Source: Gimesia maris (GTDB lineage: Bacteria > Planctomycetota > Planctomycetia > Planctomycetales > Planctomycetaceae). Taken from it: DNA of 64,000 bases. Where the stretch lies: positions 4,975,001 through 5,039,000 of the forward strand of contig NZ_CP042910.1 of the NCBI RefSeq assembly GCF_008298035.1, in the 5' to 3' direction. Below are positions 27,052 to 36,600 of the stretch, in pieces. The position numbers and the translations under genes were made by a program. How positions within the stretch are numbered: position 1 is the first letter of the stretch; each line of letters opens with the position of its first letter. The notes under the pieces were generated by a model, which was given only the letters and a program-made list of their open reading frames with translations, was not told the DNA's origin and did not search any database.

Positions 27052-28617
27052 TCAGGGCATTAACGGCTTCAGCGGTTGTTTCCCGTCTTTGGTGACGGGG
27101 TAGAGCGCTGCATGCTGTTCCATACTTTCCATCAGCGCCTGCATCATGCGCTTGAGCTGTTTAGGCTCTGATACCGCCAGATTATGCTGCTCAAACGGAT
27201 CTTTAGCGAGGTTATAAAGCTGATAATGGGAGTCTTCGGAATCTTTTGAAGGTACGTAGTGATAGATGACTTTCCAGTCTCCATCGCGGTAAACGGTAAA
27301 GTAATTACTGCGGTGTGGCGAGTGGGGATAATGCATCAGAAAGGTATCCCGATGAGCTTTATCTGGCTGGCCTGTGAGCAGTTGATTGAGCGGTTGACCA
27401 TCCACGATGTAACCTTGAGGCGGTTTGACATCGGCAACCTTGAGAATCGTAGGAAACAGATCATGGACGGCGGCAATTTGAGTCTGAAGCGCGTCCTGGG
27501 GGATCGGCAGCAGCTTCTGATTAGAGTTCGACGGGTCCGGTTTGGCCCAGGCAGCGATGAAAGGCACGCGCATGCCCCCTTCATAGTGTGCCCCTTTTTT
27601 ACCCCGCAGGGGAGCAGCACAGGCGACCGCGTGTTGATGTCCCAGCGGTGCATCGGAGCCGTTATCGCCCAGAAAGAAGATCAGCGTGTTTTCCGCCACT
27701 CCCAGTTGGTCCAGCTGATTCATGATATCACCCAGCGATTTATCCATGCCTTCTATCAACGTCGCAAAGGCTTGAGCATTTTTCGGTTTATCCGAGTCCT
27801 TGTAATGATCGGCGAAACGAGGATCGGAATCAAAGGGGGCATGTACGGCGTAATGTGCCATATACAGGAAGAAAGGCTGGTCCGCTTTGACGGTTTCAGC
27901 CAGAGTCGCATTGGCTTCAATTGTGAGCGCTTCGGTCAGAAAGATATCGGTATCGTGATATTTTTCCAGATGAGGGACTGCCTGATGAGCCCGCCTGGTT
28001 CCCAGGCCAAATTTCTTCATGCCATGATAACTGCCCGGTGCCCCAAATGAAGATCCGGCAATATTGACATCAAAACCAAGATTGAGCGGTTCCGCTCCGG
28101 GAAATCCATCAGCCCCAAAGTGCCCTTTCCCCACATGAATCGTACGGTAACCGGCTTTCTCCAGCAGACGCGGTAAGGTCACGTCGTCTTTCTTCAATCC
28201 TGCCCAGTTCCAGTCAGGAGGTCCTTGTGGCCCGGCGTTATTTTTTTGAGGGTTGATCCAGTTGGTCGCGTGGTGCCGGGCGGCATTCTGACCTGACATG
28301 ATTGAGATGCGCGTCGGCGAACAGACACTCATCGCGTAGAAATGATTGAAGCGAATCCCCTGCTTCGCCAGTCGTTCCATACTGGGTGTAATATAATAAT
28401 CGTTGAGCGGATAACGTTTCGGTTGTCCTTTCGAGTCCGTCAGAAAGGGGACCGACGTATCCATCACCCCCATGTCATCCACGAGAAACACCACGATATT
28501 CGGAGGCTTGACCTGCTGGTTCTGAAAGCGCGCAGCCTGTAAGCTGGTGACACTGAGAAAAAGAGCAAGACAGAAAATAACAGCCAGTCGCAGTGAGCGG
28601 ATTAAATGCGAACTCAT
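27052..28617 (-). CDS. Secreted sulfatase
   Basis: This is a 521-aa protein with a signal peptide (about residues 1-29). The first metal site is FLVDDMG (Asp47-Asp48), the formylglycine motif is Cys99-Ser-Pro-Thr-Arg103, and the distal pair is in FFLGDNGSDAP. A long insertion between the metal site and the CxPxR motif (residues about 52-90) names a substrate-facing loop. It is transcribed opposite to the other two sulfatases and converges on the hydrolase gene. No formylglycine-generating enzyme lies nearby. Confidence 0.94.
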   Translation of the reverse strand: MSSHLIRSLRLAVIFCLALFLSVTSLQAARFQNQQVKPPNIVVFLVDDMGVMDTSVPFLTDSKGQPKRYPLNDYYITPSMERLAKQGIRFNHFYAMSVCSPTRISIMSGQNAARHHATNWINPQKNNAGPQGPPDWNWAGLKKDDVTLPRLLEKAGYRTIHVGKGHFGADGFPGAEPLNLGFDVNIAGSSFGAPGSYHGMKKFGLGTRRAHQAVPHLEKYHDTDIFLTEALTIEANATLAETVKADQPFFLYMAHYAVHAPFDSDPRFADHYKDSDKPKNAQAFATLIEGMDKSLGDIMNQLDQLGVAENTLIFFLGDNGSDAPLGHQHAVACAAPLRGKKGAHYEGGMRVPFIAAWAKPDPSNSNQKLLPIPQDALQTQIAAVHDLFPTILKVADVKPPQGYIVDGQPLNQLLTGQPDKAHRDTFLMHYPHSPHRSNYFTVYRDGDWKVIYHYVPSKDSEDSHYQLYNLAKDPFEQHNLAVSEPKQLKRMMQALMESMEQHAALYPVTKDGKQPLKPLMP

Positions 28618-28816
28618 GGTGTGACGATCTTTCTAATACAGAATTCTCCGAACGGGAAATAAAACCAGTGATGGTTTAAGACACCTAATATACCAGTCTG
28701 CAGATGCTGCTGTCTAACCAAGTCGCTGTTCCCGTTAGTATTTTGTTGCCCTGATTCTTCCGTTTGATTAAAATCAATCAGCAGGCGTTACACTTCACTG
28801 TTGGGATACCAGATAC

Positions 28817-29458
28817 ATGACAGCGAAAGAATCTTTCTGGACGGTCTTACTCAGTTGTGTCACTTTTGCCATACTGGGCGGCCTCGCCAGCTTGTGGATC
28901 AGCATTATCTTTCCAAACTATTACGATTCCGTATTCTTCTCCGGGCGGGCAGCCCGAATTGATCCCTTCATTGGCGGCATTCGATTAGGGGCAACCCAGG
29001 GAACCGGCGTCGGATTGCTTCTCGCTTTAGGAGTTCTCGCCTGGGTTGCATTACGGGACCACAGCCAAACTACTCCCGAAACAACTCCAGAACAAAAACT
29101 GTCACATCCTCCCACCAGCCGGTCCTGGATCCCGATTTTAAGCTGGATTTCAGCGACCCTTATTTTGACGGTTATCTGCAGCACAATCGCATTCGTAATG
29201 GGAGCCCTAATTGAAGAATTACGATCGACGCAACGACAGACTACGGAAAAAATTGAAAGACTCGAATCGCTACTCGCCTCTGGCAACTATCCAGATCTCA
29301 AAACTGATTACTCCTCAGCAGCTCAGGTTTATCTGGTAGGTACAGTCCCCAATAAAAGTACCCGTCAAAAACTCTTCGAACAGGTGGTCTCAACCTTCGG
29401 GACCCAGGAGGCTGAGATGATGATACGATACGTCGAGGTGAATACAGCTTCCCCCTGA
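28817..29458 (+). CDS. Two-helix membrane protein, unknown
   Basis: This is a 213-aa protein. It has an N-terminal helix (about residues 8-30), a second hydrophobic segment (about 60-80) containing GTGVGLLLALGVLAW, a third (about 100-125), then an amphipathic stretch (LRSTQRQTTEKIERLESLL) likely to be a coiled coil, and a small C-terminal soluble part. I recognise no family. It lies divergently from the sulfatase and 77 bp before a glutamine amidotransferase gene. Confidence 0.6.
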   Translation: MTAKESFWTVLLSCVTFAILGGLASLWISIIFPNYYDSVFFSGRAARIDPFIGGIRLGATQGTGVGLLLALGVLAWVALRDHSQTTPETTPEQKLSHPPTSRSWIPILSWISATLILTVICSTIAFVMGALIEELRSTQRQTTEKIERLESLLASGNYPDLKTDYSSAAQVYLVGTVPNKSTRQKLFEQVVSTFGTQEAEMMIRYVEVNTASP

Positions 29459-29535
29459 CATTAATTGGGTCCATCACAAATCATTTGAACAGATGCATTG
29501 AGTTCACATCATTCGTGTTTTAGAAAGATTCCCGC

Positions 29536-30354
29536 ATGTGTCGCTGGCTCGCTTATTCCGGTCCCTCGCTCAGACTGAGTGATGTTCTGACCCGCCCCAA
29601 TCATTCGCTGATCGACCAGAGCCGCCACGCCACGCAGAACGTGGAAAGTTTGAACGGCGATGGATTCGGCGTGGGCTGGTATGGCGATGATCCGACGCCA
29701 GGCGTTTATCGCGACACACACCCTGCCTGGAATGATACCAATTTCCTGCATCTGGCCGAACACATTCATTCGGGTCTGTTCCTCTCACACGTGCGTGCTT
29801 CAACAGGCACACCGGTCCAGAACACCAACTGCCATCCCTTCAACTATCAGAACTGGCTGTTTCAGCATAACGGCTCTATTCCTGAATTTCATTCGCTCAA
29901 ACGCCAGCTGCTGTTTGACGTCGACCCTGATCTGTTCCTGTCGATTGAAGGCTCTACCGATTCGGAACTCCTGTTTTACCTGGCGTTGACGTTCGGTTTA
30001 AAAGACGATGCCCCCCAGGCTCTCGCGAGAACAATAGGGCACGTCGAACAGGCCCGCCAGGCCGCCGGGATTGTAGGAGCCATCTATTTCAGCGCCTGCG
30101 TCTCCGACGGTGAACGAATCTGGGCAGTTCGTTATTCGAGCAATCGACAGTCGCGCACATTGTATCACAGTAGCCACCTCAGAGCCTTGCATGACCTGGA
30201 CGGGACCTATGCAATTCTCCCTGAAGACGCAGTGATTGTCGTCTCGGAACCACTGGACGATTTAACCGACCACTGGGAGGAAGTGCACGAATCGTCGATT
30301 CTGACTGTAGAATGTGGATCATCCACCGTCACTGAGTTTAGTCCGGGATCATGA
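29536..30354 (+). CDS. Class II glutamine amidotransferase (YafJ/EgtC-like)
   Basis: This is a 272-aa Ntn-type amidotransferase. Met removal would expose the nucleophile Cys2 (MCRWLAYSGPS). Further signatures are GDGFGVGWYGDD, FLSHVRASTGTPVQNTNCHPF, FQHNGSIPEF and GSTDSELLFYLAL. This set is characteristic of the YafJ/EgtC group, which hydrolyses a gamma-glutamyl amide bond; EgtC acts in ergothioneine synthesis. No egt genes are visible, so the physiological substrate is open. It is cytosolic, and the ribosome binding site is weak. Confidence 0.92.
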   Translation: MCRWLAYSGPSLRLSDVLTRPNHSLIDQSRHATQNVESLNGDGFGVGWYGDDPTPGVYRDTHPAWNDTNFLHLAEHIHSGLFLSHVRASTGTPVQNTNCHPFNYQNWLFQHNGSIPEFHSLKRQLLFDVDPDLFLSIEGSTDSELLFYLALTFGLKDDAPQALARTIGHVEQARQAAGIVGAIYFSACVSDGERIWAVRYSSNRQSRTLYHSSHLRALHDLDGTYAILPEDAVIVVSEPLDDLTDHWEEVHESSILTVECGSSTVTEFSPGS

Positions 30355-30501
30355 ACGATTCTTATGGAGAGGAACTTCTGTGAACACGTTGAATATTCTG
30401 CTTCGCGGTATCAATGTCGGTGTTATAATTCGTCTGCCGATGAAAGAGCTGATACTTTACTCCGGCTTTTCCGTCTCGTCAGTCTTTTTGAAGTGAGCCC
30501 C

Positions 30502-30975
30502 TCAATCACGTCCGACGGTTCGCATCACCGATTCGATTTGAGCATGTTGCCTGCGCGTGCCTTCCAGTAATACGAACACCTGGTTTTTACGCTCTATCTG
30601 TTCCACATAATTCGGGGGAGACACCACTCTCTGTTTGTCATAATCGACCATCGATTGTTCGGCTTTCGTAACCACAAGTTGAAAAGGAGTCGCAATCTGG
30701 AATTCTTTGATCGCTTGACTGAATGACTCTGCCTGCTGGCCGGTATCGAAGTAGTAGGCTCTGATTGAAGTATCGACTCCCCAGACAACAAGTCTGGCAT
30801 CGGCAATACCTGGCTGATGATATGCGCTCGTCCCCGGTTTCGCTTTCTCTTTAACTGAAGAATTCGAGTCTGTTTGTGCCTGCAGAAGTCCTGTCAGCAG
30901 AATGATTCCACAAACTGTTAGAAAGCTCCGTAACAAACGGAACGTGACATGTCTGCTTCTGTTCTGAGCGAACAT
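30502..30975 (-). CDS. Secreted copy of the M56 sensor's C-terminal domain
   Basis: This is a 157-aa protein with a signal peptide (about residues 12-34). The mature part aligns with the last about 95 residues of the adjacent M56 protein: SIRAYYFDTGQQAESF matches SSRAYFFETAQAAESF, followed by shared FQIA, a DKQR/DKR element and FVLLEGTRRQHA versus YVLLQGTRAAHS. It is therefore a paralogous stand-alone version of that domain. AAGGAG precedes the ATG by 8 nt. It lies 66 bp downstream of the M56 gene on the same strand, probably in the same operon. It may compete for or present the signal (inference). Confidence 0.75.
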   Translation of the reverse strand: MFAQNRSRHVTFRLLRSFLTVCGIILLTGLLQAQTDSNSSVKEKAKPGTSAYHQPGIADARLVVWGVDTSIRAYYFDTGQQAESFSQAIKEFQIATPFQLVVTKAEQSMVDYDKQRVVSPPNYVEQIERKNQVFVLLEGTRRQHAQIESVMRTVGRD

Positions 30976-31041
30976 CTCTCATCTCCTTTGAAATACGTAA
31001 AATAAACTCCCTCAACGCCACACGGCTAGAACATTATTTTG

Positions 31042-32508
31042 TCACTTTTTCAGTGTACTCACGACTTTTTCCAGATGTGAATGTGCCGCACGTGTGCCTT
31101 GCAACAACACATATTTATCTCCATCCAGCCCCAGTTGCCTGGCGTAGCTCGCCGGCATAATACAAATCCGTTTATCCTGATCGGTCTGCATGGGTTTTGT
31201 TTCTGAAATTTCGATTTTAAACTGGTCTGCAATCTGAAATGCCTTAACCAGATTGGCAAATGATTCTGCAGCCTGAGCTGTTTCAAAGAAATAAGCTCGA
31301 CTCGATGTTTCAGCACCCGACCAGGAAATCAGTTTCACATTCGCGATAGTCGGCAAATTTGCTGACCTGGTATTAGGCGGAACGACTACCTTGTCCTGTT
31401 GCAGTCTGTCAGCCTGAATTCTGATATCCTGCTCCTGTTCTGTCGCGTTTTCTGTCTGAGTAATCATAATTTTTTCTGCCCGCACGGGTACTATCACAAG
31501 AACCAGCAGGCCCAGGCATACGATGACTCCACGATGCGAATGTGTTAATACACTTTTAACTTGAGAACGGGCAACCATTTTAATTCTCCTCTCTAAAGAT
31601 CGGGATTCTATAAATTGTGTCCCCCAGACTGGTAACACAGATCGGTCACGATTCGTAAAGTCAACTGCAGCCAACAGTGTTCTGGCATATGACTGGCGCG
31701 AGCCGGACGTCACCGTAATCGCAAATGCATCACAACAGGTTTCCGCTGCCAGAAACATTTCCCGACGTGCGAGCCAGGCCAGCGGGTTCCACCAGAACAG
31801 ACTGATGACGCCAAAGGCCAGCAGCCCGGATAGATAGTCCTTACGAACCAGATGTCCAATTTCATGCGCCAGAACCTGTTGCAGCTGTTCCTCATTTAAA
31901 GTTTCTGCAATTGCCTGTGGCAGTATAATTGTTGGACGACGGAACCCTGCCCACAACATGGGAGAACAAATCGTGTTGACCACAACCAGTTCTGGCGTTT
32001 TCGAAAGATGACATGATTGGCAGACGCGTTTCAGCATTTCGACGAGGCGTTGATCTGGCTCAATAAAATGGGTCGACAGTTTTTTCAAACGAGACCATTG
32101 GATCACCGCCAGCCCTCCCATAATGAACGTCACAATCAAGCTTAGACCGACGAGTATCTGTGAAATCATCGAAACGGTCAGACTCCTGACTCTGGTGCGT
32201 GTACTTTGATGAACCGAGAACCCGGCAGATTCCTCCGTAACTGAATGGATCGGAGTTTTCGTCACGCGATCTGTTTCCGCCACCTGTTGTTCAACAGACG
32301 GCATTGACTGTTTAGCCTGCACAGCTGGGAGCAGTGGAGCCGCCCACAGAGGTGGCGTCACGAACTTTAATAACACCAGCAGCCAGAGTGCATGCCGTAA
32401 TGCCGGTCGTTCATCGAGACTGCGAGTGAAACCCAGCAGATAAACCAATATCGACGCCACGGTTACGAACATCAGATTCCAGAGCAGGCAATACATCAGA
32501 TACCCCAT
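31042..32508 (-). CDS. BlaR1-like M56 membrane metalloprotease sensor
   Basis: This is a 488-aa protein. Membrane helices lie at about residues 5-25, 35-60, 112-138 and a last one near 325-345. The M56 active site is LAHEIGHLVRKD (His215-Glu-x-x-His219), with the downstream Glu in LAAETCCDAF (about 256-260) as third ligand. Residues about 395-488 form an outer sensory domain that is repeated in the neighbouring 157-aa protein; it is not a penicillin-binding domain. In this family signal binding activates the cytoplasmic protease, which cleaves the BlaI partner. It starts 11 bp after the BlaI gene with AAGGAA upstream. Confidence 0.9.
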   Translation of the reverse strand: MGYLMYCLLWNLMFVTVASILVYLLGFTRSLDERPALRHALWLLVLLKFVTPPLWAAPLLPAVQAKQSMPSVEQQVAETDRVTKTPIHSVTEESAGFSVHQSTRTRVRSLTVSMISQILVGLSLIVTFIMGGLAVIQWSRLKKLSTHFIEPDQRLVEMLKRVCQSCHLSKTPELVVVNTICSPMLWAGFRRPTIILPQAIAETLNEEQLQQVLAHEIGHLVRKDYLSGLLAFGVISLFWWNPLAWLARREMFLAAETCCDAFAITVTSGSRQSYARTLLAAVDFTNRDRSVLPVWGTQFIESRSLERRIKMVARSQVKSVLTHSHRGVIVCLGLLVLVIVPVRAEKIMITQTENATEQEQDIRIQADRLQQDKVVVPPNTRSANLPTIANVKLISWSGAETSSRAYFFETAQAAESFANLVKAFQIADQFKIEISETKPMQTDQDKRICIMPASYARQLGLDGDKYVLLQGTRAAHSHLEKVVSTLKK

Positions 32509-32519
32509 CGGAATATTCC

Positions 32520-32903
32520 TTAGTCTTTGATGTTTTTGATGATTTTCTCGATCGAAGCTCGTTGTTTTTCATTCAGCTTGACCTGATCTACCAGTGAGAG
32601 CAGCATTGGTGTGAGGGAACCACCAAAGTGACTTTCCGCCATCTTCTTTAACTGCAGCCCTACGAATTCCTGCCGATCCAGAACAGCTGAAAAGCGATGC
32701 GCAAAACCACTTTTATCAACGGCCACCAGGCCTTTCTCCAGCAGGCGATCGAGAAAACTCTTCACTCCTCCATGCAGAGAATGTTCGTGTCTACCATACA
32801 GTTTCAACACGATCTCCCGCACAGGAATTCCCTCCGGATGCTCCCAGAGTATTTCCAGTACAGACATTTCGGTGTCAGTCACATCAATATCGATTTCAGG
32901 CAC
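32520..32903 (-). CDS. BlaI/MecI/CopY-family repressor paired with M56 sensor
   Basis: The 127-aa protein starts at GTG (VPEIDIDVTDTEMSVLEILW). I prefer this start because AGGAG lies 6 nt upstream, and the longer frame from an ATG at 32954 has no site and would begin right at the operator. The winged helix is EHPEGIPVREIVLKLYG and HGGVKSFLDRLLEKGLV; the tail should dimerise. It is expected to bind the promoter upstream and be cut by the M56 protein encoded next. Order BlaI, M56, secreted domain is consistent with one autoregulated operon. Confidence 0.88.
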   Translation of the reverse strand: MPEIDIDVTDTEMSVLEILWEHPEGIPVREIVLKLYGRHEHSLHGGVKSFLDRLLEKGLVAVDKSGFAHRFSAVLDRQEFVGLQLKKMAESHFGGSLTPMLLSLVDQVKLNEKQRASIEKIIKNIKD

Positions 32904-32957
32904 TTTCCGCTCCTGTTGATTTCGGGATATGCATAAACCCATTCTTTCATTCATTCT

Positions 32958-32992
32958 GCATTAGATGTTAATGCATTTTGCATGAGAGTCAA
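32958..32992 (-). promoter_or_regulatory. BlaI operon promoter with overlapping inverted repeat
   Basis: On the minus strand a -35 TTGACT (32987-32992) and a -10 TAACAT (32965-32970) are 16 bp apart. The inverted repeat GCATTA-gatgt-TAATGC (32958-32974) overlaps the -10, where repressor binding would block initiation. Its half-site differs from the TACA/TGTA operators seen at 450-489. Confidence 0.6.
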
Positions 32993-33204
32993 TCGGAATC
33001 TGAATATTTTTTGGGTATCTCTCAGTCAAGCATCATCCCCGGACTTCCTGCTCCAGGAAATGGGAACATAGCTGAAGGTAAATAAGTGGTTCACTAAGAA
33101 CAGCAAAACAACACGCCGAGGTTTTCCGGTGTGCTACTTCCATAGCTGACATTTCATGAAAACGGGATTTCGTTCTGCTCTCCCCAATTTGCTCAAAGCA
33201 GATC

Positions 33205-33251
33205 TTGACACCTGAGACAGCATGTCCTACCCTTACCTGCGACAGCATGTC
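33205..33251 (+). promoter_or_regulatory. Promoter with two GACA-N3-TGTC operators
   Basis: A perfect -35 TTGACA (33205-33210) is followed 17 bp later by a weak TACCCT. Two identical dyads GACAGCATGTC lie at 33216-33226 and 33241-33251, each within a longer direct repeat (GACAGCATGTCCTA), 25 bp apart. One sits between the -35 and -10, the other near the expected start of transcription, just before the BlaI gene. This is a convincing autoregulatory site. Confidence 0.65.
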
Positions 33252-33272
33252 CTATGTTCTGGTGAGGTAATC

Positions 33273-33668
33273 ATGGCCAATAAATCGCGTGATGTCACGG
33301 AAGCCGAACTGAGTGTTCTGCAGGTACTTTGGTGTCAAGGACCGCTCACGATTCGCGGGATAACAGAAATTCTGGAACCGCAGCGTGTAGACGCCTATTA
33401 CTCGACGGTAAAAAAACTGCTGGAACGCCTGGAAACAAAAGGTTTTGTCAAACGGGAACCCGCGGGGATCGCATTCACTTATGAAGCCACGATTGACCGC
33501 GATGATCTGGTCGGGCGACGATTGCAGGAAGTTGCAGAAACGCTCTGTGAAGGCTCGCTCACACCACTGCTGACGCAGTTGGCACAACACCACGATCTCA
33601 GCAGAAAGCAGCAGAAAGTGCTGATGGATCTGATCGACGATCTGGCGAAGCAAAACAAAAAACCATAA
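33273..33668 (+). CDS. BlaI/MecI/CopY-family repressor paired with M56-thioredoxin-fold sensor
   Basis: This is a 131-aa protein starting MANKSRDVTEAELSVLQVLW. The recognition region is TIRGITEILEPQRVDAYYS followed by TVKKLLERLETKGFV. An upstream in-frame start at 33222 would begin inside the operator repeats, and GAGG precedes the ATG at 33273, so I use that start. It ends 10 bp before the M56 gene and should be its proteolytic target. It is about as distant from the other two BlaI proteins here as they are from each other, so the three are old paralogues. Confidence 0.9.
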   Translation: MANKSRDVTEAELSVLQVLWCQGPLTIRGITEILEPQRVDAYYSTVKKLLERLETKGFVKREPAGIAFTYEATIDRDDLVGRRLQEVAETLCEGSLTPLLTQLAQHHDLSRKQQKVLMDLIDDLAKQNKKP

Positions 33669-33678
33669 GGAGATGGTC

Positions 33679-36600
33679 ATGCCTCTACTGCTGAATGGAA
33701 TGCTCAGTAATATATTGATTGCAGGTGGCCTGTTTGCCGTGGTCATGCTGTTACGCCGCTGGATCAAAAACCCGGCGGTTATCCATCTGCTGCTGGTCCT
33801 GATTCTCGTCAAGCTCATCATGCCGGCTTACTGGCAGCCTCAAATCGAACTGTTTCCGGCGGAAGCCGTTTTCGTGGAAGACAATTCGAGCACAGAACAG
33901 ACAGACACACTCACGAATCATTCAGACAAGCAGGAACTCTTATCAGTTGTGGAGTCATCCTCTTTACAGCAATCGCGGGCTCCTTTGAAAAACCTGTCAG
34001 AACATCCTGCAGAATCGGACTCCACAGCTCAATCAAAGTTAATCGATCTACAGAATAAACAGGCTGATTCCAGTAAACATACAGCAGACTCCCGCTGGAT
34101 GACCGGCTTCCTCTCGTGGAACAGGCTGCGTGAGATTTCTTTCCTGACCGCTCTTATACTCACTTGGGGAACCGGAAGTATCGTCTGTTTTCTGCTGTCA
34201 GCGATTCGCATTCTTCGTTTTCAGCAACGATTACGACATACTCAACCGGCGTCTCATGACCTCATTCAACAGACTTCATCCCTGGCAGCACGGATCGGCT
34301 TAAAGTCGGTGCCGCGTGTCGAACTGATTTCAGCCAATATTTCTCCGCTGCTCTGGGTGTTCTGCATTCGGGCCCGCATCATCTTACCAGCAAAACTGCT
34401 TGCTCAACTGAATCAGGCGGAGCGGGAAACACTTTTATTACATGAGCTGGCCCACTATCGACGCCGCGATCACTGGGTAAGATTGCTGGAACTGCTGGCC
34501 ACTGGAGTTTACTGGTGGAACCCGCTACTCTGGTGGCTGCGTCGGGAAATTCGCATCACGGAAGAAGCCTGCTGTGATGCCTGGGTCATTCAAACACTGC
34601 CGGACCTGCGACGTGCTTATGCCGAAGTCCTCGTGAAAGCCATGGGATTCGTCTCACAATCACAGCAGATCACCGCGGCTACAGGCATGGGTTCACAACA
34701 TTTTCTGGAGCAACGGTTGAAATCCATTATGTGTGACTCCGTTCGCTGTCGCCTCTCGCGACCATTAAAAACAGGAATCGCAGTGCTGGCACTGCTACTG
34801 CTCCCCTTTGCGCCTATCGCCGTACATTCTCAAACGGAAACAGAAACGGAATCTGAAACAGCAGTCGCAATAGATACATTACCAACTGTGGAAGAGATCC
34901 TGAATGGGTACCACGCCAATCTTCAGAATCTCCTGCCCATTGAGATGACTTATCGAGTGTTATCACAAGAGAACATGAATTGTATCACACGAGATCAGTT
35001 TGAGCTGGAGGCGATTAAACGGTTTCCAAATCTGGATCGCAGCGAGATCACTGTGGACGGCAAAGTCCCCAGTGAAGATGAATTTCGCTTTATGGATATT
35101 TCATTACAACTGAAGCAACAGCAACTTGAACGACAGTTGACTCCCGAAGCCATCCAGGAACGACTGCGAGAAAAAGTAGTCGAGCAACGCTATTTCTGGA
35201 CCGATGGTTCCTCATTCCACCAGCGCTGGCCCTATTGGTCCGACAGTGAACGACAGCAGAATCCCAAATTAGATCAAGGGCCTGTCTGGCCTCCGGAGAA
35301 TCTGAATCAGCACTATGATTCGATCAAGCTCATCTCCTGGTCAAAGGCCAACCAGCCTCCCCTCAGGCACTGGTTTGGCAGGAATAAAGAACGCAGTTCC
35401 CTGCAGGCTTCGATTGGAAATCAACTGAAGGAGATACCTTCCCTTCACACCAGTGCGCCGTTGGGTCTGAAGGCATACCGATGGGATGAGAAATTGCCGA
35501 CGTATTCACTCGATGATTCCATGTCAAAAGATTCAGATCAATACCAGATCGTAGGTCGAAGCCAGATGAACGGCCAATCCGTCATTCTGGTTGACAGTTT
35601 CAGCGCCTATCCTCAACGCTCGCAGGAGACACGCTGGCGGATGCGAGCCTGGATCGATCCCAGTCGTGGCTATCTGCCTTTACGCATTGAATGGGGGGTT
35701 GTTGATCCGTCGAACAAGTTGATCTCTGGCTTGAGTCACCACCTGGAGACACTCGAGATCAAACAGGTGGCGAACAGCTATTATCCTGTAAAGATTAAAT
35801 ACCAGGAATACACATTGGACTACCCCACACAGCAAAAGCGGTCTGATAAATTGAAACCCGAAGAGCGGGCCAGGCTAGCACAGCTACCCATTCCCGTTAT
35901 CGAGGGGCGCTGTAAAACCTGGGAAGTCGTCAGCATCAAAGCCAATCAACCGATTGAGCCAGAAACACTGGCACTCCAGTTTCCAGAGGGAACCGTTTAT
36001 GAAAACAAGATTGACGGGCAGAAATATGTCACGGGGAAGATACACCCCCTGTCTCCTGAGCCTGAACCTGAACCGCCAGAATTCGTCAACTTCCTTGAGC
36101 AGGCACCTCCCCTGCAGATTCAGGAGTGGGTGGATGGAAACACACGGAATCTCGCAGATTTCCGCGGCAAAGTTGTGGTTCTGTTATTTCTGGGCGATGT
36201 GATGCATTTTGATTTTGAACAGATTCCAGCGGAAAATCAGCAGTGGCTTGAGATGCTCAAACAGACTATTAAGGCATTCCATACGAAATACGCCGAAAAA
36301 GAAGTCGTCTTCCTGGAACTCTATCCCCCTGGCACGAGCAAGGAAAAGATTCGCGCCTTCCACCAGTTCCGAGGTTTTGAAACGCACGCCGCCATTGATC
36401 AATCCGCACCAACTGGAGGTGTCACCAATTTTCAATATCATGGCGGCATTCTCGATCTCAGCTTTTATCTAATCGATCCGGATGGTCGTGTGATCTTCTG
36501 TCCGCGTTTCTGGGATGGAGAACTAGGCGAGATGTACATCCAGAATGCGGCTGACAAACTATCGATTTCCCTGGATTCATCCGAAGAACTCTCCCCGGAA

